Shown: positions 1 to 6,034 of the stretch, piece after piece | How positions within the stretch are numbered: the stretch's first letter is position 1 | Layout of the letters: each line of letters opens with the position of its first letter | From: DTU024 sp964518875 | GTDB taxonomy: Bacteria > Bacillota > Clostridia > Christensenellales > Aristaeellaceae | DNA length: 26,478 bases | Reading direction: 5' to 3' | Assembly: GCA_964518875.1 (NCBI GenBank) | Contig: CAZFHI010000027.1 | Span: 1-26,478, forward strand | Position numbers and translations under genes: made by a program | Notes under the pieces: model-generated | Told to the model about the DNA's origin: nothing | The model's database searches: none | The model's input: only the letters and a program-made list of their open reading frames with translations

Positions 1-158
1 TCCACGCTCCCGCGAGGGGAGCGACGATTTTCTGCGCGGAAGGCGTCAAACGTGCCGCTAATTTCAATCCACGCTCCCGCGAGGGGAGCGACAATTGACA
101 CCAGACCCACTCCATCCATTGATTACATTTCAATCCACGCTCCCGCGAGGGGAGCGAC
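1..158 (-). CRISPR. Type I-C CRISPR array, leader-proximal end
   Basis: Two complete 32-nt repeats (61–92 and 127–158) and the last 25 nt of a third (1–25) are separated by spacers of 35 nt (26–60) and 34 nt (93–126); the array runs off the left edge. Read on the minus strand, each repeat starts GTCGCTCCC and ends TGGATTGAAAT. A 7-bp stem CGCTCCC/GGGAGCG closes a 5-nt loop, and an 11-nt tail follows the stem, matching the 11-nt 5' handle known for type I-C crRNAs cut by Cas5c. The visible repeats are identical. The array lies downstream of cas2 on the same strand, so transcription runs toward position 1 and the repeat at 127–158 is leader-proximal, where new spacers enter. I saw no match of either spacer elsewhere in the window by eye. 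Confidence 0.98.
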
Positions 159-191
159 AGCGAAAACATCTAAAAAGAGTTTTCATTTATG

Positions 192-213
192 TTCAGTTTA
201 TACAAAAACTGAA
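192..213. repeat. 8-bp inverted repeat in the CRISPR leader
   Basis: TTCAGTTT (192–199) and AAACTGAA (206–213) form a perfect dyad with a 6-bp centre, 34–55 bp from the first repeat. It overlaps the candidate -10 box of the array. It could be a binding site for a repressor or an adaptation factor, or a short hairpin in RNA. Confidence 0.6.
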
Positions 214-223
214 AAGTTTTCAA
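197..223 (-). promoter_or_regulatory. Candidate pre-crRNA promoter in the leader
   Basis: On the minus strand TTGAAA (223–218) and TATAAA (202–197) are separated by 15 bp, shorter than the usual 17. Transcription would begin near 190, about 32 nt before the first repeat. The boxes and distance are plausible but the spacer is poor, so this is a weak call. Confidence 0.3.
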
Positions 224-520
224 GCTAATAATAGCTAATAAAAGCAAAATATTCATTTTTTTAGTGTTCGCAGCGCGAAAATGCGCACAGCGCAAGCGCG
301 AGCCTGTCGGCATCAGAGTGTTTGCTTCAGCTTCGCGCTTTATGAAGTGTGTTTATCATAAAATAAAAGAACGTAGGTTTGTGTTGCGCTGCAGGTTATG
401 CTTAACGGCGTTTTAAATTAAGAAATACGAGACGGCAAAAAAATATAAGAACGCCATTTTCACAAAAGGTTAATCATAAATACGCTTTTACAAACGGATT
501 TGCACAGTGTTATTTTAACG

Positions 521-811
521 TTAAATAAACAAAAAGCCCTCGGGATCATAGCTTTTTTTGCTTCCTACGTGTTCTATTCTGCTTTTATAATTATTGCCTA
601 AATTATAGAAGCGCAGCGAATCTTTTTCAGGATCAATAATATTTTCAAGCCTGTGTTTAAGCAATCTATATTGGGATTCGTCAAGTAAACATTCAAAAAC
701 GGAATTTTGCACTCTTTGGCCGTAATCCACGCAAAGCTTCGACACTTTATTAAGCCTTTTTCTACCCGAGGCGTCTTCCGTATTAACGTCATAAGTTATA
801 AGTACAAGCAT
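521..811 (-). CDS. cas2: CRISPR-associated endonuclease Cas2
   Basis: Small 96-residue ferredoxin-fold protein beginning MLVLITYDVN, the standard Cas2 first strand, with the conserved Asp at residue 8. The central segment RVQNSVFECLLDE is also typical of the family. Cas2 forms the dimeric bridge of the Cas1–Cas2 integrase that inserts new spacers at the leader-repeat junction. Its ATG lies 7 nt after the cas1 stop, so the two are translated from the same message. Length is normal for type I-C (about 96 residues). It is the last gene of the cas operon, with the leader and array directly downstream. Confidence 0.97.
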   Translation of the reverse strand: MLVLITYDVNTEDASGRKRLNKVSKLCVDYGQRVQNSVFECLLDESQYRLLKHRLENIIDPEKDSLRFYNLGNNYKSRIEHVGSKKSYDPEGFLFI

Positions 812-818
812 TTTTACC

Positions 819-1850
819 TCATTTCCATAAAAAAGGCGGATAGGCGTTATAATCCTGCCTTATTGTTCGGGAAAGCAGAAGAGCCTGAACGTATGGCAGC
901 AATCCCCATGATATTTTTTCTTTTAAAAATGGGTGCGTTATGTAATCCTGCTTTCTTTCCTGCCAGGCTTTTAAAAAGATTTTTCTGCCTTCGTCTGTTA
1001 TCAGACAGGTATTGTTTTCTTTCTGGAGAAAATGTTTGGACGATATAACCCGGTTGTTTATAAGCGTGATAACAAATCGGTCTGCGCGTATGCTTCTCAG
1101 CTCCTCCATAAGATCGAGCGCGAGAGAAATTCTGCCCGGTCTGTCTCTATGCAGAAACCCGACGTAAGGATCAAGACCAACAGAATACAGCGCTGAAGCG
1201 CATTCCCTTGCTAAAAGCGTGTAAGAAAAAGACAGCATAGCGTTTATGGGGTCGCGCGGAGGTCTTTTGTTTCTTCCGTTGAAATAAAACGTGTCTTTGT
1301 TTTGCAGTATAAGCTCGTCCAAACACGAAAAATATTGGCTGGCGGCGCCGCCCTCTATTCCACGCAAGGCGTCAAGATCTTCAGCCGCCTTAACGCGCTC
1401 AAGCGTTTTTGCTAAATAGTCTGATATGGATTGCAGCTTGTTTACGTCTATACGCTGAGGATAATCTCTTATCGCTCTACGAAGAACGGCGTTGGAATTG
1501 TAAATTTTTCCTATAAGCATATTTTTTGCTACGGGGAGGCAGGCGGCTTCAACGTCAGACAAACGGTACTGCTCTTTTCTTAACAGGACGTTTCCGCGTA
1601 TTTCTCCGCAAACGCTCGCTAAATACTTGCCGTTTGGAGAAAAAAAGCTTAAGTCTATGTTATGCTCTATACAGGCTTCCATAAGCCGCGGCGACGCGCC
1701 CGCGTAGCTGAAGCTGCATATGCTTTCCAAAGTGTGCAGCGGGAAGCGCGCGACGGGTTTGCCGCTTTTTTCTATTACTATATTTTCTCTGTCAAGCTTT
1801 AAATAGCTGTCTTCACTCAGAACGAAAAGCGTGTTTAAAAGACGTTTCAT
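819..1850 (-). CDS. cas1: CRISPR-associated integrase Cas1 (type I-C)
   Basis: 343 residues, full length for Cas1 of I-C loci. The N-terminal beta-domain is followed by the all-alpha catalytic domain. Putative metal ligands are Glu166 (in RGIEGGAA), His234 (in GFLHRDRPGR) and an acidic residue in the following LALDLMEELR helix (D246/E249). Cas1 joins captured prespacers to the leader-proximal repeat as a (Cas1)4–(Cas2)2 complex; in I-C it works with Cas4, which trims the PAM end. The ATG overlaps the cas4 stop by 4 nt (ATGA), which implies translational coupling to cas4. This matters because cas4 itself lacks a normal start. Confidence 0.97.
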   Translation of the reverse strand: MKRLLNTLFVLSEDSYLKLDRENIVIEKSGKPVARFPLHTLESICSFSYAGASPRLMEACIEHNIDLSFFSPNGKYLASVCGEIRGNVLLRKEQYRLSDVEAACLPVAKNMLIGKIYNSNAVLRRAIRDYPQRIDVNKLQSISDYLAKTLERVKAAEDLDALRGIEGGAASQYFSCLDELILQNKDTFYFNGRNKRPPRDPINAMLSFSYTLLARECASALYSVGLDPYVGFLHRDRPGRISLALDLMEELRSIRADRFVITLINNRVISSKHFLQKENNTCLITDEGRKIFLKAWQERKQDYITHPFLKEKISWGLLPYVQALLLSRTIRQDYNAYPPFLWK

Positions 1851-2503
1851 GTGTTGTTCACTTCTCTTATGGCGCTGTTTACATAAGAATCCACATCTTT
1901 GGATCCCAACAGAGACGGAAGACAGATCTCGTTAAGCGAACAGCTTACGCACGCCTTCTTTTTCCTAACCTTAGGCGTATAGCCTTTTTTGAAAAGGTCG
2001 TTCATTTCTTCAGCGGCTTTATACGTCTTTCTGCGAAGCTCTTCGTCAAGAACTATGTTCTCTCTGCGCTTTGGCGTCTGGTAAAATATAGCCGCGTTTT
2101 CAATTTTGCAAAGCAGCATTTCTTCTAAACAGATAGCCTGGGCGCAAAGCTGAAGCGAATCCGCCTCTGTTCCAACGCCTGCTTTTCCATGCTTATATTC
2201 TACCGGCATAGGAAGCCATAGTCCTTCATGACCGTATATGGGCACGCCTTTGGAAGAACGCTTAAACTCCACTACATCGCATGCGCCCTGCAATTTTAAA
2301 GTGTGCGACAACACGCGCATACCGTGGGAAATCAGGGTGTCGCCCCTGCTTTCCAAACGGTATTCGTCGTGCGCGTTTTCATGCTGTATGCGTCCTTCCG
2401 CGGTTAATACGTTTTCAACCCATTGCCGTTCTATATATATTAAAGCCCAGCGTCTTGCGCAAAAAGAAAAATGCTGAATTCCGGAAAGCTGCAGGTAGTC
2501 GTC
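1847..2503 (-). CDS. cas4: Cas4 exonuclease lacking a canonical start codon
   Basis: The open frame encodes a full-length Cas4 of about 218 residues. Its N-terminus reads DDYLQLSGIQHFSFCARRW, the family signature with the first Fe–S cysteine. It continues through HENAH, CDVVEFKR and VEYKHGK (the RecB-type D and ExK motifs) to the C-terminal CVSC…C cluster. However, no ATG, GTG or TTG exists in this frame between an upstream in-frame TAA inside cas7 and the TTG at 2356. Starting at 2356 would delete 49 residues including the first cysteine. The cas7 frame meets the Cas4 frame exactly at TTT-TGA-C. A +1 slip there gives ...EESF-DDYLQL, so the protein may be made as a Cas7–Cas4 fusion, from a noncanonical start, or the gene may be frameshifted. 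The stop overlaps cas1 by ATGA. Confidence 0.85.
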   Translation of the reverse strand, partial: DDYLQLSGIQHFSFCARRWALIYIERQWVENVLTAEGRIQHENAHDEYRLESRGDTLISHGMRVLSHTLKLQGACDVVEFKRSSKGVPIYGHEGLWLPMPVEYKHGKAGVGTEADSLQLCAQAICLEEMLLCKIENAAIFYQTPKRRENIVLDEELRRKTYKAAEEMNDLFKKGYTPKVRKKKACVSCSLNEICLPSLLGSKDVDSYVNSAIREVNNT

Positions 2504-2507
2504 AAAA
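2501..2507 (-). other. RF2-like +1 frameshift context at the cas7/cas4 junction
   Basis: On the minus strand the cas7 frame ends with codon TTT, stop TGA, then C. This is the core of the prfB recoding site (CUU-UGA-C). A +1 slip lets the P-site Phe tRNA re-pair perfectly with UUU, because four T's are present, and the next codon becomes GAC, exactly the first residue of the conserved Cas4 N-terminus. The strong upstream Shine-Dalgarno element of prfB is not evident; only a weak GGAAG lies 5 nt upstream. An indel in the T-run, real or technical, would look the same. Confidence 0.5.
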
Positions 2508-3353
2508 GCTTTCTTCCACGCACTGCAATCCCTGCAGATCCTGTCTTGTTATTTCGTAGTCTTCATATGATGCGGGGGTTTCAGTTTTCGGTTTAATGCT
2601 TAAAGACCTGTGTACAATTGCGGAAGGATACTGTCCGCTTTTTGAGTTGTGCTTCCACCAATACACGTTTCTAACTTCCATGCTGCCGTCGGGGCGGGCG
2701 GAGGAAGCGTCGTTTTCAAAAAGCGTACGCAAAGCTTCGTGAAGCTTTTCTGAATCTTCATCGCTGAAGCCGGTTTTTTCCGCTAACTGGCAGTTTATGC
2801 TGCCGTAGAAGACATACAGGCCGAAGCTGACTCTGTGTTTTTGTCCCATTGTGTCAGAAGCCTTCCCAGCCGCATCTTCTGAGTTGACGGATTTTGTTAT
2901 TTGCAGCGTGTCAATTTGCACTGGAGAAACGCTGAATGCAGGATGTATTGAAACAGGACCTCTGATGCCGACGGATAAATTTTGCCCTTTAAAGGCGAAC
3001 ACCTGGCCGAAGGTACGCACATCTATCCATTCCTTGCACGCCGCCTGCGCGTATTTATCAGGCGATCTGTTCGCCGCGGGGGCGTCTGCAATATCTTTTA
3101 GCTCTTTAACACTATCCGCTCGTTTTTTAAGGCTGTCTGCGCCGTCGTCAGATCTGTCCTGCGATTGAACAAATATTTTTTCTCCCATATCCTGCAAACG
3201 GTTTCTTATCTTGCGCTTAATGCAAACGTCTGAAACTTCGCCGAAACCGTCGTAGTTTTCTCTTGGACGGTTGCCGTTTAACGGATCTCCGTTGGGATTG
3301 GCGTTTTTTACGGTGAATATAACGGCAAAATCAATTTTGTTTTCCAAAGACAT
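2502..3353 (-). CDS. cas7: Cascade backbone subunit Cas7c (Csd2)
   Basis: 283 residues with the Csd2 signature start IDFAVIFTVKNANPNGDPLNGNRPR, of which NANPNGDP is the diagnostic stretch. The RRM-like fold is expected, with the mid-protein segments WIDVRTFGQVFA and GIRGPVSIHPAFS typical of Cas7c. Several copies polymerise along the crRNA spacer and hold it for target pairing. The ATG is 2 nt after the cas8c stop and is preceded by AGGAGG. The natural C-terminus is near residue 283. The stop is TGA followed by C in a T-run, and the Cas4 frame continues at +1 (see cas4). Confidence 0.97.
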   Translation of the reverse strand: MSLENKIDFAVIFTVKNANPNGDPLNGNRPRENYDGFGEVSDVCIKRKIRNRLQDMGEKIFVQSQDRSDDGADSLKKRADSVKELKDIADAPAANRSPDKYAQAACKEWIDVRTFGQVFAFKGQNLSVGIRGPVSIHPAFSVSPVQIDTLQITKSVNSEDAAGKASDTMGQKHRVSFGLYVFYGSINCQLAEKTGFSDEDSEKLHEALRTLFENDASSARPDGSMEVRNVYWWKHNSKSGQYPSAIVHRSLSIKPKTETPASYEDYEITRQDLQGLQCVEESF

Positions 3354-3355
3354 AG

Positions 3356-3757
3356 TTATTTTTCCTCCTCAAATTCATTATTATCCGATTCTTTATTTTC
3401 TTTTTTTTCATACAATGAAATCATCTGGCTGCTGTATCCAAGCAGAAACTGTTCTTCCAGGGCTTTGTTGTTAAAACCCTGAGGCCCTATGGAATCTATT
3501 ATTTGATCTACCTGCTTCTTCCACCAGCTTATTTTACCGGGTGATTTTATTTGCCTTAAATAACTCTGCAGCCTCAAAAAAAGCAGCTGCCAAGTTTTAG
3601 CCGGTTTAAGTGAAAAAGAGTGCATCATTCGTTCCGCGTTAGTCTGACGGGCGGGCGTATCGGATTTATAGTATGCGTATCTTTCTATATATTCCGCGTA
3701 AGCCAGAAGCCTTCCGAAAAGGTAGCTCCTGTCCTTATTCTGTTCATCTACTGCCAT
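3356..3757 (-). CDS. cas11c: Internal Cas11c small subunit within cas8c
   Basis: Type I-C Cascade is known to contain Cas11c, translated from an internal start in cas8c. Here an in-frame ATG (3757–3755) begins MAVDEQNKDRSYLFGRLLAY and would yield 133 residues, the size expected for this helical subunit. A perfect AAAAGGAGG (3779–3771) lies upstream inside the cas8c codons for K-G-G. Its 13-nt distance to the ATG is longer than ideal, so an alternative start such as ATT at 3766 is possible. The function is established for the family; the exact start is my inference. Confidence 0.6.
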   Translation of the reverse strand: MAVDEQNKDRSYLFGRLLAYAEYIERYAYYKSDTPARQTNAERMMHSFSLKPAKTWQLLFLRLQSYLRQIKSPGKISWWKKQVDQIIDSIGPQGFNNKALEEQFLLGYSSQMISLYEKKENKESDNNEFEEEK

Positions 3758-5239
3758 TTGCCAAATATATCCTCCTTTTGTATTATATTTATTTTTTTCA
3801 TAATTTAAGTGCCTGCATATTACAGCGCACGCTATGCCAAGTGTTTTCTGCCAGACATAATAATCCATTGAAGCGGGGCTTGCCGCGCGCCGCACAATGC
3901 TGTTCCTCAGGCCGTTTGGAATGGATTTTCCGTCTATTATGCAATGCACAAGCAATTCTATGTTCGCTTTTTTCTGCGTATCTGAAATATTGTCGCCATA
4001 AGCTGCTTTTATTATGTCCAAAGGGGCGGGAGCTCCGTAAAAAGGGACTCTTTTTTTATTTATGAACTTATAGCTGTGCAGCCATGAGCAATATTTGTGC
4101 CAGTCTTCAATTCTTTTTAAAAAATCTGAACCTTTTAACTCTCTGTAAAAGATAACTGAAGCGCGTCCCGGCGTTGTGGCGCTTAAGCCCATTATTATTA
4201 TGTCGTCTGCATCATCTATGTTTTTGCCGTAGCCCCTCATGGCGTTGTTAAGGCGCTTTACATATTCCGTCCTCAACGCGACGGCATATTGAGTTTCATC
4301 ATTATTTTCTTCAAATCCAAAAAGGTCGCATGAATCAGCGTAAATGTCCGGAATTTCCTGCAGTCTTGTGCCCCAGGACACAAAAACCTGACTTCCATTT
4401 TGAAAGCCATGGTTTTCCATAAGCCATTTAAGCATGTTGTGCGCCTTTTGAGACGTTTCATAGCTTATGGCGAGAGCTTCTTTCTTTTCCAGGAAGCGTC
4501 CGCGGAAAACAAAGTTGCTTTTATCGTTACCTGAAATAAGCTTAGCGCCATAACTGCCGCGTATGATACCCTTGGGGTGCTTATCCGCGATTAAACTGTT
4601 TTGACCTGTAACATAGCATATGTTTTTGGAATCGTCTTCAAGGCTTTCCATTGATTTTTTCCAAGCCATAAATGACTCTTGTACGGAATCGTCTTCCCAA
4701 AGTCTTTTTTGCTGCTCTGCTGTAGGCTGAACGTCAAAGCGCACAAAATAATCGAGATTTTTGACCTTGCCGTTATTTTCTGTCTTAAGCAAATTTCTTT
4801 CGAGCAGACGTTCTATCAGACGGCCTTTATTAAGAAAGTCTCTTACAATAATAACTCTCGGATGAGCAAACTCTGAAGAACACCAGCTGTCAAGCTGTTT
4901 TTTATATTCTTTCCAGCCTGGCTTTTTTCCGCCGAATTTTTCGTAATCTTCCGCTACAAACTGAAGCTTATCATGCAGAGGATGCGGAGCTATATTTCCT
5001 GTTCTGCTGATTGATTCTTCAGTACATGGTATTGTGGTTTCTACGCTGTCTGTTTTTTTGTCCAATAATTTTGCGGCTATAATTTCTGCATTTCCGTTCA
5101 GGACAATTTCTATATTCGCATTTAAGACAGATTGACCAGCCATTAACAATGACGTGGAAAAGGATCCGCTGTTTTCAGGCGTTTCCGTAAGTTTACGGTA
5201 GTTGTCATATGTTTTAACAAGCATGGACATCCAGCTCAA
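3356..5239 (-). CDS. cas8c: Cascade large subunit Cas8c (Csd1)
   Basis: 627 residues starting MSWMSMLVKTYDNY, the usual Csd1 opening, from a TTG codon at 5239. AAGGTGG sits 6 nt upstream, and the TTGA overlaps the cas5 stop by 4 nt. Family segments such as NICYVTGQ, HPKGIIRG and DYYVWQKTLGIACA are present, so the protein looks intact. Cas8c is the large subunit that recognises the PAM and helps recruit Cas3. The next in-frame ATG (5230) would remove MSW and has a poorer ribosome site, so TTG is preferred. The C-terminal portion also encodes the small subunit Cas11c by internal initiation (separate entry). The acidic tail after about residue 605 is rich in E, K, N and D. Confidence 0.96.
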   Translation of the reverse strand: MSWMSMLVKTYDNYRKLTETPENSGSFSTSLLMAGQSVLNANIEIVLNGNAEIIAAKLLDKKTDSVETTIPCTEESISRTGNIAPHPLHDKLQFVAEDYEKFGGKKPGWKEYKKQLDSWCSSEFAHPRVIIVRDFLNKGRLIERLLERNLLKTENNGKVKNLDYFVRFDVQPTAEQQKRLWEDDSVQESFMAWKKSMESLEDDSKNICYVTGQNSLIADKHPKGIIRGSYGAKLISGNDKSNFVFRGRFLEKKEALAISYETSQKAHNMLKWLMENHGFQNGSQVFVSWGTRLQEIPDIYADSCDLFGFEENNDETQYAVALRTEYVKRLNNAMRGYGKNIDDADDIIIMGLSATTPGRASVIFYRELKGSDFLKRIEDWHKYCSWLHSYKFINKKRVPFYGAPAPLDIIKAAYGDNISDTQKKANIELLVHCIIDGKSIPNGLRNSIVRRAASPASMDYYVWQKTLGIACAVICRHLNYEKNKYNTKGGYIWQMAVDEQNKDRSYLFGRLLAYAEYIERYAYYKSDTPARQTNAERMMHSFSLKPAKTWQLLFLRLQSYLRQIKSPGKISWWKKQVDQIIDSIGPQGFNNKALEEQFLLGYSSQMISLYEKKENKESDNNEFEEEK

Positions 5240-5961
5240 TTAAGACCACCTTCGCTTTCAAATAATTTTTCAACAGGCTCTAAATTTCTCCCTATTGAAA
5301 AATGCTTGACCTTAGCTTCTCTTAAGTTGCGGACTATGGTGCATTCTTCAGGCCTGATAAATTCTATAACGCCTTTTTTCATAACAGGCTGCCATAGACG
5401 GACGCTGAGAAATTTGTTTTCCTGCTCGTCAGGATAGGTGATTCCGTGTACCATAAGCCCAAAAGTCTGTTCGGCAGAATTATCGTAAAAGCCGTCGCCT
5501 TCCCCGAAAGAGCATGGAAGCACGTAGCCCTGGCATTCCCTGGCGCCTAAAAATATATCCCGTCTTCCGCCTTTTTCAAGCATGCGCTTAGCAATAAAAT
5601 AGTGCTTGTGTTCAATGCGGTCTTTGGATAAATCCTCCCTTAGAACGTTCCACTCAAAATGCGCCTTTACCTGGTATCTTACGTCGCTCAGATATGTGTA
5701 GGAGGATATTTCGTTACCGCCTGAAGCGTACATTACGGGTCTTATGCCTTTGGATTCTGTGCGTACGGGGTTTAGCACGCGCACCTTATCGATTATCCAA
5801 ACAAAAGTAGGTTTCCAGTAAATGCTTTCGCAAACGCCTTTAAGCGCTTCATAAGTGGGAACGGGGTAAGAGAATTTTTCTCCGCCGACTCTTGTTATAG
5901 GGTCGCTGAAAAGGGCGTATTTCCCCCAAAGACAAAAGCTTATGCTGTTTTCGTAGCGCAC
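5236..5961 (-). CDS. cas5c: Cas5c (Cas5d) pre-crRNA endonuclease and Cascade subunit
   Basis: 241 residues, full length for Cas5c. Type I-C lacks Cas6, and none is present here, so Cas5c should cut the repeat at the 3' base of its stem and keep the 11-nt handle. Tyr48 (in SIYWKP) and the pair Lys119-His120 (in IEHKHYFIAKR) align by context with the catalytic Tyr46/Lys116/His117 reported for Bacillus halodurans Cas5d. The glycine-rich segment LEKGGRRDIFLGARECQGYV is family-typical. The start is GTG at 5961 with AAGGAGG 7 nt upstream; the ATG two bases further upstream is in another frame. The stop overlaps the cas8c TTG start. Confidence 0.96.
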   Translation of the reverse strand: MRYENSISFCLWGKYALFSDPITRVGGEKFSYPVPTYEALKGVCESIYWKPTFVWIIDKVRVLNPVRTESKGIRPVMYASGGNEISSYTYLSDVRYQVKAHFEWNVLREDLSKDRIEHKHYFIAKRMLEKGGRRDIFLGARECQGYVLPCSFGEGDGFYDNSAEQTFGLMVHGITYPDEQENKFLSVRLWQPVMKKGVIEFIRPEECTIVRNLREAKVKHFSIGRNLEPVEKLFESEGGLN

Positions 5962-6005
5962 ATGGCCGCCTCCTTCTATAAATATTTATTGTATTTTTAT
6001 TTTAG

Positions 6006-6034
6006 CATATATTTATTGATCTGCACAGCTTCAA
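6006..6034 (-). promoter_or_regulatory. Possible secondary promoter between cas3 and cas5c
   Basis: The 69-nt gap between cas3 and cas5c is A+T-rich. On the minus strand it contains TTGAAG (6034–6029, overlapping the cas3 stop), a 17-bp spacer and TATATG (6011–6006). This could let the Cascade and adaptation genes be expressed apart from cas3. The -10 match is modest. Confidence 0.3.

Larger units (their letters stand above)
159..520 (-). promoter_or_regulatory. CRISPR leader region between cas2 and the array
   Basis: This stretch of about 360 bp contains no gene I can support. It is A+T-rich near the array (about 159–262) and near cas2 (about 400–520), with a G+C-richer block around 263–345 that includes the short palindrome TGCGC-ACA-GCGCA (282–294). 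Position next to the first repeat and downstream of cas1–cas2 identifies it as the leader, which should carry the pre-crRNA promoter and the adaptation signals. It may also hold the end of the cas operon transcript, but I see no clear Rho-independent terminator. Confidence 0.8.

Noticed and set aside
26..126. Self-targeting by the visible spacers
   Set aside because: Neither spacer shows a recognisable match elsewhere in the window. A search against phage and plasmid sequences is needed to find the targets.
1847..2356. Short Cas4 beginning at TTG 2356
   Set aside because: It would lack the conserved N-terminus and first Fe–S cysteine, which are encoded just upstream in the same open frame, and no good ribosome site precedes it.
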